This document shows positions 27,392-34,438 of a stretch of 53,494 nt of DNA, piece after piece. Made by a program: the position numbers and the translations under genes. Position 1 is the first letter of the stretch. Each line of letters begins with the position of its first letter. The notes under the pieces are model-generated. The model was not told the DNA's origin. It searched no databases and saw only the letters and a program-made list of their open reading frames with translations. Source of the stretch: Candidatus Thiodiazotropha sp. (GTDB taxonomy: Bacteria; Pseudomonadota; Gammaproteobacteria; Chromatiales; Chromatiaceae); assembly GCA_023838465.1 (NCBI GenBank), contig JAIVEQ010000029.1:1-53494 (forward strand), written 5' to 3'.

Positions 27392-27781
27392 TCAAGTTTC
27401 AGTCCATAGTCTAGTTGATAATACTAATACCCAACACATGACAACGAGTATGAGCGAGATCAATACGGCGGCCGATCCCTGGTCTTTTGCCCTCCCTGAG
27501 AGCTGATGTTTTTCAGTACTGACTCGATCAACCACACTCTCGATTGCACTGTTGATCATCTCCACAATCAGCACGATCAGCAGCGGGCCTACCAGCAACG
27601 CCCTCTCCACGCCTGTATCACCCAACCAGAGCCCCAAGGGCACAAGCAGAATACACAGCAATACCTCCTGCCTGAACGCCTGCTCATGATTGAAAGTTGC
27701 CTGCAACCCTTTCATCGACCAGCCCAGTGCATTCAACAAGCGCCTTAACCCCACACTGTTCTTATTTTGCATCACCATCAT
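27392..27781 (-). CDS. dgkA: diacylglycerol kinase
   Basis: 129 residues with three membrane segments. Family motifs are clear: LGWSMKGLQATFNHEQAFRQE, the catalytic VEMINSAIESVVDRVS with Glu and Asn, and HQLSGRAKDQGSAAVLI. It sits in the inner membrane and recycles diacylglycerol to phosphatidic acid, an ATP-dependent step linked to membrane-derived oligosaccharide synthesis and envelope stress. Start chosen at 27781 for AAGGG five bases upstream. A 64-base gap separates it from the NUDIX gene; it may be the first gene of the long minus-strand cluster. Confidence 0.94.
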   Translation of the reverse strand: MMVMQNKNSVGLRRLLNALGWSMKGLQATFNHEQAFRQEVLLCILLVPLGLWLGDTGVERALLVGPLLIVLIVEMINSAIESVVDRVSTEKHQLSGRAKDQGSAAVLISLILVVMCWVLVLSTRLWTET

Positions 27782-27870
27782 GCCGGCCCTTTTATCAGCT
27801 TAGACGCAAAAAATCGACCGCGTCATGAATTAATCATAATCCTCTCATGAAACTGCAATAGACAGCCACC

Positions 27871-27890
27871 AGGGTGCGGCCAGCCGCATC
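27871..27890. repeat. REP-like palindrome
   Basis: Short copy (AGGGTGCGGC/CAGCCGCATC) between the divergent dgkA and yecA-like genes. The rest of 27782-27991 should hold both promoters, but I see no consensus site. Confidence 0.45.
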
Positions 27891-27991
27891 AATAGTCCTC
27901 ATACAACACCTTACACCTCTCGTTAGCGAAGCTTGAGTGAGAACAACCATTTTCTCTACAATGTCTGCGCGACACACAACCGGACTAAAAT

Positions 27992-28561
27992 ATGGATGAC
28001 CTAGATCTCCCACTCAGTGAAGATGAGATCGAACTGCTCGACAAATTCCTGTTGAACCGCATCGACGAAGAGATCATTACCGAGGAGATGAACGAGGGTA
28101 TTTTCGATATCTCCACCCTGGACAGCTTTTTCACCGCAATCGTCAGCGGGCCGGTTATGATTCCACCATCGGTTTGGTTACCTTCGGTCTGGGGTGATTT
28201 CGAACCGGAGTGGGAAAGCGAGGATGCCTTCACCGAAATGCTCTCTTTGATGATGCGGCATATGAACGGTGTCGTTCAGGTCCTGATTGAATTTCCCAAT
28301 GATTATGAACCCATTTTTCTTGAACACAGCGTAGACGACAAGACCTATACCATCGTGGATGAGTGGTGCGAGGGTTACTACCGTGGCACAGCATTGTCCG
28401 CCGAACAGTGGCTGACTGGCGGTACAGAGATGGCCGTTCTGCTGCCCCCCATCTATGCCTTTACCGAGGCAACGGACTGGGTGGGACACAGCTATCCAAA
28501 ACAAGAGATAGAAAGGACTCAACAAGAAATCAACACTGATTTCCTTGACTGGTGTAGCTAA
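27992..28561 (+). CDS. YecA/YgfB family (UPF0149) protein
   Basis: 189 residues. The fit to UPF0149 is good: an acidic N-terminus (LPLSEDEIELLDKFLLNR), then ISTLDSFFTAIVSGPVMIPPSVWLP and WCEGYYRGTALSAEQW. YecA proteins usually end in a zinc-binding SEC-C motif; this one ends at FLDWCS without it, so it is either the shorter YgfB-like form or has lost its tail. The toxin-antitoxin operator begins five bases after its stop, so a truncation by that module's arrival is possible. Function unknown. Confidence 0.78.
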   Translation: MDDLDLPLSEDEIELLDKFLLNRIDEEIITEEMNEGIFDISTLDSFFTAIVSGPVMIPPSVWLPSVWGDFEPEWESEDAFTEMLSLMMRHMNGVVQVLIEFPNDYEPIFLEHSVDDKTYTIVDEWCEGYYRGTALSAEQWLTGGTEMAVLLPPIYAFTEATDWVGHSYPKQEIERTQQEINTDFLDWCS

Positions 28562-28565
28562 TTAG

Positions 28566-28593
28566 GCTACATATGTAGCATATTTGGCTACAT
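28566..28593 (+). promoter_or_regulatory. operator candidate of the MNT/HEPN module
   Basis: A perfect 14-bp palindrome, GCTACATATGTAGC (28566-28579), is followed by a half-site GGCTACAT at 28586-28593. The antitoxin starts at 28605 and carries a winged-helix DNA-binding domain, so autoregulation at this site is likely. Binding is inferred. Confidence 0.55.
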
Positions 28594-28604
28594 TAATCTT
28601 AGTT

Positions 28605-29207
28605 ATGACATTAAAGCTATCAGAATTATTGTTTACCGAGTATCGGCGTAAGGTACTTGGCCTGCTGCTGCTACACCCGGATAAGACATACCACGTACGT
28701 GAAATTGCACGCCTGACGGGCACTGTTGCCGGAACGTTACACAAAGAGTTGTCAAAGCTGGCCGACGCGGAGATATTGCTCAAGCGGTCCTCTGGTAATC
28801 AGGTGCTGTATCAAGCAAATCGTGATGGATTGGTTTACCAAGAGCTTGCCAGTATTACACGCAAGACCTTTGGCGTGGCTGATGTGCTTCGCGAAGCATT
28901 GCAGACGGTGGTTGATCAATTGGATTTTGCTTTTGTCTATGGTTCGGTGGCGAAAGAAGAAGACAGATCCAGTAGCGATATAGATTTGATGGTTGTAACC
29001 GACCAACTAGCTTATGCGGATTTAATGAATAATCTGTTAGATGCTGAAAGCCAACTTGGACGAACCATTAACCCCTCCGTTTACGACATAAACCAGATAG
29101 AGCAACGACTGAAGCAGAAACATGCCTTTTTAACACGCGTGATGGAACAACCCAAAATATGGATAAAAGGGACTGAAGATGACGTTAAAACACTAGGAGA
29201 ATCTTGA
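28605..29207 (+). CDS. MNT-type antitoxin: winged HTH plus minimal nucleotidyltransferase
   Basis: 200 residues from ATG 28605 (a TTG at 28584 is less likely). Residues about 5-75 form a winged helix (YRRKVLGLLLLHPDKTYHVR, IARLTGTVAGTLHKEL). Residues about 95-190 form an MNT domain with FVYGSVAKEEDRSSSDIDL, the GSx-DxD motif that binds nucleotide and metal. In MNT/HEPN (type VII) systems the MNT partner AMPylates or otherwise silences the HEPN RNase. The HEPN frame begins inside this gene's end. The catalytic residues are intact. Confidence 0.82.
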   Translation: MTLKLSELLFTEYRRKVLGLLLLHPDKTYHVREIARLTGTVAGTLHKELSKLADAEILLKRSSGNQVLYQANRDGLVYQELASITRKTFGVADVLREALQTVVDQLDFAFVYGSVAKEEDRSSSDIDLMVVTDQLAYADLMNNLLDAESQLGRTINPSVYDINQIEQRLKQKHAFLTRVMEQPKIWIKGTEDDVKTLGES

Positions 29208-29601
29208 GAAAATAGGGAGTTTAAAATCAGAGGCGCCAGATCAGGCTGAAATCGACGGGTTATTGGAATCGGCCAAACGGAGGTTGAAAGATGCCTCTGT
29301 TGAGGAAGTTTCTGAAGAGGGTCGATTTCTCTCAGCCTATGGCGCAGCTCATGCGTTATCTGTTGCGGCAATGCGCTGGTACGGGTATCGATCATCCGAA
29401 CGCTATTTAGTCTTTCAATGTTTAGAACACACTGTCGGTCTGGATAATGTCAAATGGCGAGTGTTAGACCAATGCCATAAACAGCGGAATCTTGCTGAAT
29501 ACGAAGGCCAACTGGAGATCTCACCGCAATTACTTGAGGCACTGATTGATGTAACAAGTGAGCTGTTGGATTTAGTCGCAAGTGAGTCTTCGATCTCGTG
29601 A
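29179..29601 (+). pseudogene. HEPN toxin gene with an in-frame amber codon
   Basis: Starting at ATG 29179, inside the antitoxin gene, the frame reads MTLKH, then TAG at 29194-29196, then ENLEKIGSLKSEAPDQAEID and on to 29601. The residues on both sides of the TAG look like the normal N-terminus of MNT-linked HEPN proteins, so the TAG looks like a nonsense mutation. The rest is well preserved, including CHKQRNLAEYEG near the end, the RNase motif region of this HEPN group. Translation could restart at TTG 29263 (112 residues). The last codons and stop lie within the 285-bp repeat. The gene is disabled, attenuated or read through. Confidence 0.68.
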
Positions 29602-29862
29602 TGTCTTTTAGGCGTCCCAGGCCTAAAAGACACTCGATCTTTGACAACCTATTAGTGCCCCGGACGGTCCTGGTCACTGACACTACGTGATCACATCGCA
29701 AGCTCGTGACCACTCCGCCGTCAGTTCCCAAATGACTGGACGCCGTGTTCGGATGCTCGCTTTGCATCCCCTCTGGCGCAAGGCACGACGGGTCTACAGT
29801 CTCGCCTCACGCCTACCGGGGACTAACCGCCTCGGCTTTCAGCCTTCCTTGGCGCTCAGCGA
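29578..29862. repeat. 285-bp dispersed repeat, copy 1
   Basis: Essentially identical to 35740-36024 (offset 6162). It begins with a strong hairpin: GTCTTTTAGGC, loop GTCCCAG, GCCTAAAAGAC, at about 29603-29631. More short inverted repeats follow. No terminal inverted repeats or target duplication are evident. The opposite strand has a 60-codon open frame (...LGTDGGVVTSLRCDHVVSV...), but codon use gives no reason to think it is translated. Looks like a structured, non-autonomous mobile sequence. Confidence 0.75.
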
Positions 29863-29971
29863 GGGACTTGGGCCGGTTGATACTTAACGTATATTGGTTG
29901 GTGAAATCTGCGGACGGTCTGCTCAGCAGTTGACGGTTCCACGATTTTTTTATCATGGCGCTTATCAAATT

Positions 29972-29995
29972 GGTGGGGCTGGGCCCCACCCTACC
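29972..29995. repeat. REP-like palindrome
   Basis: Variant copy (GGTGGGGCTGGGCCCCACCCTACC) in the gene-free stretch 29863-30268. Apart from this palindrome and the hairpin at 30193-30241, that stretch shows no credible gene. Confidence 0.55.
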
Positions 29996-30192
29996 GTTAC
30001 TTTTGGGGCTTGGTGGGGTTTCGGGTTGGCTTCCCTGGCAAGGTTGCCATGGGGACTCAATGGGGAATGGATTGTCCAGCTTCACCATCAACCTGCGCCT
30101 GCTGGTTGTCTCGGTGCTCGCGGCAAAGGGACAACGCTGCAAGGCTTATGGAACAGGGTTGTGTGGGACGAGGATCGCTGATTCGCATCAGA

Positions 30193-30241
30193 ACCTGCGC
30201 TGAGATCTCCCGCGATCATCGCGGGAGCTCAGCGGGTAGGT
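30193..30241. terminator. long hairpin after the AraC-type gene
   Basis: The core CTCCCGCGAT-C-ATCGCGGGAG is a perfect 10-bp inverted repeat, extended by imperfect outer arms (CGCTGAG/CTCAGCG). It lies 28 bases past the stop of the minus-strand AraC-type gene. No U tract follows, so it may stabilise the mRNA end rather than terminate alone. Confidence 0.5.
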
Positions 30242-30268
30242 TCATGCCGCCATACATAGGCGCTACAA

Positions 30269-31159
30269 CTAGCTTTTGTAGACCAGGCAGTTGATGCGTG
30301 TCAGCAGTTCATTGGGCGGCGTATCCTTCGGATCGTTCAGGTACTCTTCAAAGGGCGGAAAGTCGGCCACCTCATAACCGCTTTGCGGCAGCCACTGGCC
30401 GAAGAGCCAGTCGTAAGGCTTTTCCAGTTCGGCATAGGGGCCTTTGAAGATCAGGCTGGCGCAGGTCCCGCCCGGTACCTCGCTCACTTGAAGCATGTCA
30501 TCGCCTACCGGTATCTCAGTCTCACCGGAGAGTGATATAGCGGCAAATGAGCGCAGCTGCTCCGCCTCCACACTTTTGGGGTCGTCGTAGTAGAGGCCGA
30601 AGGAGCGGGTTGTCTCATTCAGCAGCTGGTGACTCGCTGCATAGACGGCAAGCTTTTCAAAGGCGCGGCCGATCTCCATGTAGTCCCCCTGGTGGGGGTA
30701 GCCAACGAGACGGACCTGATCGGTTTCGATAATCTCCACGGTATACATATCGCTATACTCCTTGATGTCGGTTGAGAGCATAGCCACGAACGTGCGCGCT
30801 TCCCTGCCCTCGATATCACGCCTGGCGTTTCGATAGTCTGCCGGCGACTCGCCAAAGTGCTGGGAAAAGGCGCGGGAGAAGGCCTCGGGACTGCCGTAGG
30901 CTGCCTCCCTGGCTATGCGGAGAATCGGCTTGGTCGAGCGAATCAGCTCACCAGCCGAACGATGGAGGCGCAGCCGTCTGATGGTGGCGTTCAGGGTCTC
31001 CTGAGCCAGTTCACGGTAGATGCGGTGAAAATGGTAAGGAGACATGAAGGCAACCTCAGCCAGACGGTTGACGTTCAGGTCGGCATCCAGGTGGTCGTGA
31101 ATATACTCGACCACGCGTATGACCCGTTGCCGGTAGCTGTCTGCCGTTGACTGTTTCAT
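30269..31159 (-). CDS. AraC-family regulator with GyrI-like effector domain
   Basis: 296 residues from ATG 31159, with GGAGG seven bases upstream. Residues about 10-110 form the double helix-turn-helix of AraC (LNVNRLAEVAFMSPYHFHRI and ILRIAREAAYGSPEAFSRAF). Residues about 140-296 form a GyrI-like SOUL/BacR-type domain (VRLVGYPHQGDYMEIGRAFE, CASLIFKGPYAELEKPYDWL), which binds small hydrophobic ligands in BmrR and Rob-like proteins. Likely a ligand-responsive activator. No target gene stands beside it. Confidence 0.9.
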   Translation of the reverse strand: MKQSTADSYRQRVIRVVEYIHDHLDADLNVNRLAEVAFMSPYHFHRIYRELAQETLNATIRRLRLHRSAGELIRSTKPILRIAREAAYGSPEAFSRAFSQHFGESPADYRNARRDIEGREARTFVAMLSTDIKEYSDMYTVEIIETDQVRLVGYPHQGDYMEIGRAFEKLAVYAASHQLLNETTRSFGLYYDDPKSVEAEQLRSFAAISLSGETEIPVGDDMLQVSEVPGGTCASLIFKGPYAELEKPYDWLFGQWLPQSGYEVADFPPFEEYLNDPKDTPPNELLTRINCLVYKS

Positions 31160-31532
31160 GCTGTGACCTCCTGCCATCAAGCCTAATCAAGGCCGTCTGA
31201 TAATGTTTGCGGATTATATTATTCAGGCGACCAAATGGGTTGGATCAGCCACTGTGTGCCTGCTTGCAACAAGGGATTGTATCGCGGCGGGACACAACCT
31301 GAGTCAAGTCAATTCTGACCGGCAGGTTCTCCCCTTTGCAGGCGACTCTCGCATGTCGGTGATTCTCAGCAAAGCACGCCTGCTGGCGGAAGAAACTAAG
31401 ATATGAGACAAATCGATACTCAGTCAGATCAAAAATGCGATGATCTGTACTCAAAGTACTTGGCAGTGTTTGGTTATTGACGCATCGCGAAACAGGAGAC
31501 GATTCGATTGCCAACAATTGTCAAAGCTCGTT

Positions 31533-31556
31533 GGTGCGGCAGGGCCGCACCCTACC
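31533..31556. repeat. REP-like palindrome
   Basis: Near-perfect copy (GGTGCGGCAGGGCCGCACCCTACC). The 31160-31598 gap otherwise has only short open frames without ribosome sites or recognisable products. Confidence 0.6.
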
Positions 31557-31598
31557 CCAAGCAGCAGGATTGGTCCTTCGAATGAATGAGGTTATTCA

Positions 31599-31958
31599 GT
31601 GCAACTGTTAGGGCGTTACCCATATCCCCTCTTTTTGTTGCTGACCTGTTGGCATGGGATGCTATTCGGCGCCACCCTTTCCGGCGTGGTTCAGGAGGCG
31701 TCCGAGGCCCTGTCCGACGTGGAAGTGATGCTGGTGAGTGCGGAGAGCGGTGTCGTTCTGCATCGTGCTTATACCGACAAAACGGGTGAGTTCAGTTTTA
31801 CTGTCGATACGGGTTCCTACAATATTGGAGCCTTTAAGCATGAATACGCCAATAGCTGGCGAAAAAACATCGTTGTGAAGGAGTCGAACGTATCTGTCCA
31901 GATTGAACTTGTACCTGAGGCTTTTACTGATGAGCCTTCATCTGATGATTGTGAGTAG
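31599..31958 (+). CDS. secreted protein with carboxypeptidase-regulatory-like (CarboxypepD_reg) domain
   Basis: 119 residues from a GTG start preceded by GAGG. A signal peptide (LFLLLTCWHGMLFGA) is followed by one beta-sandwich domain: LSGVVQEASEALSDVEVMLV then YTDKTGEFSFTVDTGSYNIG. The pattern G-V-V...D-x-x-G-x-F-x-F is the usual CarboxypepD_reg/Cna-B-like module. It ends in an acidic tail (DEPSSDDCE). Probably periplasmic or surface exposed; function unknown. It is flanked by REP-like repeats and appears monocistronic. Confidence 0.68.
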   Translation: MQLLGRYPYPLFLLLTCWHGMLFGATLSGVVQEASEALSDVEVMLVSAESGVVLHRAYTDKTGEFSFTVDTGSYNIGAFKHEYANSWRKNIVVKESNVSVQIELVPEAFTDEPSSDDCE

Positions 31959-31981
31959 AATCACTAGTATCAGTCACGAAC

Positions 31982-32005
31982 GGTGCTGCAAGGCTGCACC
32001 CTACG
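31982..32005. repeat. REP-like palindrome
   Basis: Copy with arms GGTGCTGC and GCTGCACCCTACG between convergent genes. Confidence 0.5.
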
Positions 32006-32032
32006 AAGATAGCTGCCCAGATATTTAATGAC

Positions 32033-32054
32033 AGGGGTACGGCCCTACCGCACC
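32033..32054. repeat. REP-like palindrome
   Basis: Variant copy (GGGGTACGGCCCTACCGCACC), 28 bases from the previous one. Confidence 0.45.
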
Positions 32055-32150
32055 ATAGTGTAATTATATGAGCACGATTCGGGCCCGGCCCCATTGCCGG
32101 ACCCTCTCCTATTGCAGCCAATCAAGTTCAATGGCATTAGATAATTCCTT

Positions 32151-33293
32151 CTACACATTGATCTTGACCATCTCCTTCATCACACCATCGAGACCGCCGA
32201 AGACGGTGAGCTTGTCCACCTTCTCTGTGATCTTCTCCAGTGCTTCCAGCTCCTTCAGGCGCAGCAGCACCGGGTTCTCATCCATGAGACGGGCGGTGTT
32301 GAGCAGTGAACGGGTCGCTGCGGTCTCTTCACGACGCTTGATGATGTTGGCCTGTGCCGCCTTTTCGGCCTGCACCACCTGGTTGAGAATCTCCTTCATC
32401 TCACCCGGCAGGATGACATCCTTGACACCCACGCTCTTCATCACCACACCGTACTCCGCCACCTTGTCACGCACGGTCTCGAACACCACACGGTCCAGCT
32501 CACCCTTGTCACCCAGCAGGGTGTCGAGGGTGCGGGTACCAATGGAGGCACGCAGCGCAAACTGCAGCTCTCGGTACAAGGTACCGGTGATATCCACCAG
32601 CGCCTTTACCGCAGTCACCGGATCGGTGATCTGGTACTGGGCCGCAAGGTTGGCACGCAGGCTGACCTTGTCCTTGGTCAGGATCTCCTGGCCGCTGACC
32701 TCCATGGCCTGCAGACGGGTATCCACCTGTTCGACCTTGACGGTGCGGTTGTACTTCCAAAAGGCGTACAGACCCGGCTGCAGAGTCTTGACCAGCTCAC
32801 CATCGACGAACAATAGACCCACGGACTTGTCCGCCACCTCCGCCGGATAGACGGTGTTGCGTACCGCCATGGCCAGTTCACTGCCTCGTGCATTGGCGAT
32901 CAGACGCACCAGCGCGCGCGGGATCTCGAAGTCAGATGCAATATCCTGTACCTCGACACGCACATCGACCGGACCCTTCCAGTAGAGCTGACGGGTTGCC
33001 GGTACCAGTACGGTTGCCAGCTTGTCGTTCTTGTAGACAAGACCGACTTCGAACTCACCCAGCTCGACACGCTGAAAGTACTTTTCGCACAGTGCAGCCC
33101 GATCCTTGATCAGTACATCGACATACGCGTGCGCAAAGGCCGGCTCAGTAATGTCGTAGATATCGATCTTCACACGGCCCAACGGATCGACGATCCAGTA
33201 GACACCCGGCTCCAGGATCTTCATGATAGAACGATCCTTCAGGTACAGACCACGCTCGTGTTGGGCAATCACTTGACGCTTGATTCCAAACAT
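32151..33293 (-). CDS. slipin (SPFH/band-7) protein
   Basis: 380 residues from ATG 33293, with AAGGAGAAGG just upstream (a start at 33314 is less likely). There is no obvious N-terminal membrane segment. Two similar blocks occur: HERGLYLKDRSIMKILEPGV near residue 15 and KSVGLLFVDGELVKTLQPGL near residue 165, which points to an internal duplication of the SPFH entry region. The second block continues into the SPFH core (ILTKDKVSLRANLAAQYQIT, AYGVVMKSVGVKDVILPGEM) and a helical tail (VQAEKAAQANIIKRREETAA). Slipins of this size often lie beside RtcB-type RNA-repair genes in other genomes; none is visible here. It is instead preceded by a tRNA-like array on the same strand. Confidence 0.88.
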   Translation of the reverse strand: MFGIKRQVIAQHERGLYLKDRSIMKILEPGVYWIVDPLGRVKIDIYDITEPAFAHAYVDVLIKDRAALCEKYFQRVELGEFEVGLVYKNDKLATVLVPATRQLYWKGPVDVRVEVQDIASDFEIPRALVRLIANARGSELAMAVRNTVYPAEVADKSVGLLFVDGELVKTLQPGLYAFWKYNRTVKVEQVDTRLQAMEVSGQEILTKDKVSLRANLAAQYQITDPVTAVKALVDITGTLYRELQFALRASIGTRTLDTLLGDKGELDRVVFETVRDKVAEYGVVMKSVGVKDVILPGEMKEILNQVVQAEKAAQANIIKRREETAATRSLLNTARLMDENPVLLRLKELEALEKITEKVDKLTVFGGLDGVMKEMVKINV

Positions 33294-33518
33294 TTTCCTT
33301 CTCCTTAAACTCATTCATTTCCAATCGCGTGGCTTTTATCTGACTCGGTCCCTGTTGCACTCAACAGGACGCCACTCCGACACCTTATGTTTTCCTCATT
33401 TCGTTTCTCCTTTAATGCTGTTAAACAATCTCGAAAAATAATCGTGTAAGAGTCACCCCACGCACAAAGCGCGGATCATTGCGGGATCGGATTGCGACCA
33501 TCTGTCTTTCAAAATCGT

Positions 33519-33549
33519 AGTCAGCGGAAAAAACTCCTCTCCACTGACT
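33519..33549 (-). ncRNA. stem-loop in the slipin leader
   Basis: A 10-bp stem with one wobble pair (33519-33528 with 33540-33549) encloses a loop of about 11 bases. It is part of the long untranslated region between the tRNA-like array and slipin. Confidence 0.5.
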
Positions 33550-33613
33550 TCCAGTTCCGTCAGACAGGTTTTTTCAAACCGATTGCGCAATCATGCAAGG
33601 CACGATGCACGCT

Positions 33614-33655
33614 GCGGCAGGTACTCCTGTACCCTGACACATCCTGTGTCGCCGC
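33614..33655 (-). ncRNA. small three-way-junction RNA element in the slipin leader
   Basis: An outer 5-bp stem (GCGGC/GCCGC) encloses two hairpins, GGTAC-TCCT-GTACC (33620-33633) and GACAC-ATCCT-GTGTC (33636-33650). All pairing is perfect. Lies between the last tRNA-like piece and slipin. Role unknown. Confidence 0.5.
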
Positions 33656-33689
33656 CGGGGCTTCTCTCCTGTTGTTACCAACAAAGTGT

Positions 33690-33744
33690 GTGGAGTCGAA
33701 CCACGAGGCTTTCGCCATAACCACTGATCAGCTTTTAAGGCTGA
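33690..33744 (-). tRNA. 3' fragment of a tRNA-Leu(UAA)-like RNA
   Basis: Directly after the Asn-type tRNA, the minus strand continues with an anticodon-type arm (stem TCAGC/GCTGA, loop CTTAAAA, anticodon UAA), a long variable region with GGC-GAAA-GCC as in class II tRNA-Leu, and a T arm (GTGG-TTCGACT-CCAC). The acceptor and D arm are absent, so it cannot be a normal tRNA. Confidence 0.5.
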
Positions 33745-33817
33745 GATAAGGGCTGGAGTCGAACCAGCGACAAATCGATTAACAGTCGATCGCTCTACCA
33801 GACTGAGCTACCTTGTC
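33744..33817 (-). tRNA. tRNA-Asn(GUU)-like RNA
   Basis: Cloverleaf: acceptor GACAAGG/CCTTATC with one C-A mismatch, D arm GCTC/GAGC, anticodon stem ATCGA/TCGAT with loop CTGTTAA (GUU), T arm GCTGG-TTCGACT-CCAGC. No CCA is encoded, unlike the other two in the array. The mismatch and the absent CCA suggest it is not the housekeeping tRNA-Asn. Confidence 0.7.
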
Positions 33818-33966
33818 GGTGTTGGCGCCTTCCCCTTGTTTTGTACACACCTTGCAATCCTTTCGTAGCCTGGGTGCGCAGGCCAGGCATTCAGAACCTG
33901 GGCCGCTAAACATGGACAAGTTTTCCAACGCTGTAGAACTTACGTTTTCATGCGCAAATTCGTTTT

Positions 33967-34045
33967 TGGTACGCCACCCGGGATTTGAACCCGGACCTCA
34001 CCTGTTTCTGAAACAGGCCCCTCTGCCGTATTGGGGTAGCGGCGC
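33967..34045 (-). tRNA. tRNA-shaped RNA with CAG anticodon
   Basis: 79 bases with encoded CCA. Acceptor GCGCCGC/GTGGCGT (two G-U pairs), D stem CCCC/GGGG, anticodon stem CCTGT/ACAGG with loop TTCAGAA (anticodon CAG, Leu), T arm CCGGG-TTCAAAT-CCCGG. Every normal tRNA-Leu has a long variable arm; here it is only six bases (TGAGGT). It is unlikely to be a good LeuRS substrate. The 149 bases between this and the Asn-type RNA hold further weak pairing, including a CCAGG...CCTGG hairpin. Confidence 0.7.
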
Positions 34046-34052
34046 AACGGCT

Positions 34053-34128
34053 TGGTGGATTGTATTGGCATCGAACCAATGTCCTTCCGGTTAAGAGCCG
34101 GATGCTTTGCCGGTTAAGCTAACAATCC
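34053..34128 (-). tRNA. tRNA-Lys(CUU)-like RNA
   Basis: 76 bases with encoded CCA and a full cloverleaf: acceptor GGATTGT/ACAATCC, D arm GCTT/AAGC, anticodon stem TCCGG/CCGGA with loop CTCTTAA (CUU), five-base variable loop, T arm ATTGG-TTCGATG-CCAAT. Eight bases separate it from the CAG-type RNA. First member of the array. Confidence 0.78.
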
Positions 34129-34143
34129 ATTTTCTAAAGTCAT

Positions 34144-34214
34144 AAAAAAACCCCGGCGGTCGAAACCAGCCAGGGTTTTTACTTGGCTGGAAGACCGGAC
34201 TCAGTCTTCCAACC
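34144..34214 (-). promoter_or_regulatory. attenuator-like leader before the tRNA array
   Basis: On the minus strand an 11-bp hairpin (34185-34214) is followed by an intrinsic terminator (34144-34180): a GC-rich stem starting AAAACCC and ending GGGG, then seven Us. The 3' arm of the first hairpin (CCAGCC, at 34185-34190) is exactly complementary to GGCTGG in the terminator's 5' arm (34166-34171), so a third, antiterminating pairing is possible. The terminator lies upstream of the tRNA-like genes, so it would control entry into the array. Confidence 0.6.
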
Positions 34215-34410
34215 GTAATGAGGAAGAAGACTAGGTCATCGCAAATATTGTGGGCGAATAAGGCCCTGCACACTTCAGCGATATGGGTGCATTTTCAAAA
34301 GACAAACCGAGCACTGACAGATCATCTAAACAACGATGTCTCTGGGTTTGTATAATTTGTTTTTTACCTATTTGCATGTCTCTTCTCAAACCATTTGTAA
34401 TGGGCGGTGA

Positions 34411-34438
34411 ATTATAAAATGACGACGATAGATGTCAA
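34411..34438 (-). promoter_or_regulatory. consensus sigma-70 promoter for the tRNA-like array
   Basis: On the minus strand, TTGACA (34433-34438) and TATAAT (34411-34416) are both perfect and are 16 bases apart. Transcription would start near 34404, about 275 bases before the first tRNA-like RNA, passing through the attenuator-like leader. A short frame in the leader (from 34273) has no clear ribosome site. Confidence 0.7.

Noticed and set aside
29450..29767. 60-codon minus-strand frame inside the repeat, also present at 35693-35929
   Set aside because: It is identical only because the DNA repeat is. No ribosome site, no known domain, and its extension differs between the copies. Treated as non-coding.
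29813..30142. 109-residue minus-strand open frame after the first repeat copy
   Set aside because: Low complexity, overlaps the repeat end and a REP-like palindrome, and has no start signal.
31203..31517. Open frames on both strands upstream of the AraC-type gene
   Set aside because: No ribosome site, no recognisable product and poor codon character.
34053..34128. Calling the Lys-type RNA the housekeeping tRNA-Lys
   Set aside because: It is canonical in shape, but it lies in an array with defective members and the acceptor and D-loop differ from the usual gammaproteobacterial tRNA-Lys. Left as tRNA-like until compared with the genome's other tRNAs.
34091..34273. 60-residue frame in the tRNA-array leader, considered as a leader peptide
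   Set aside because: It runs through the terminator and tRNA-Lys-like gene and has no clear Shine-Dalgarno.
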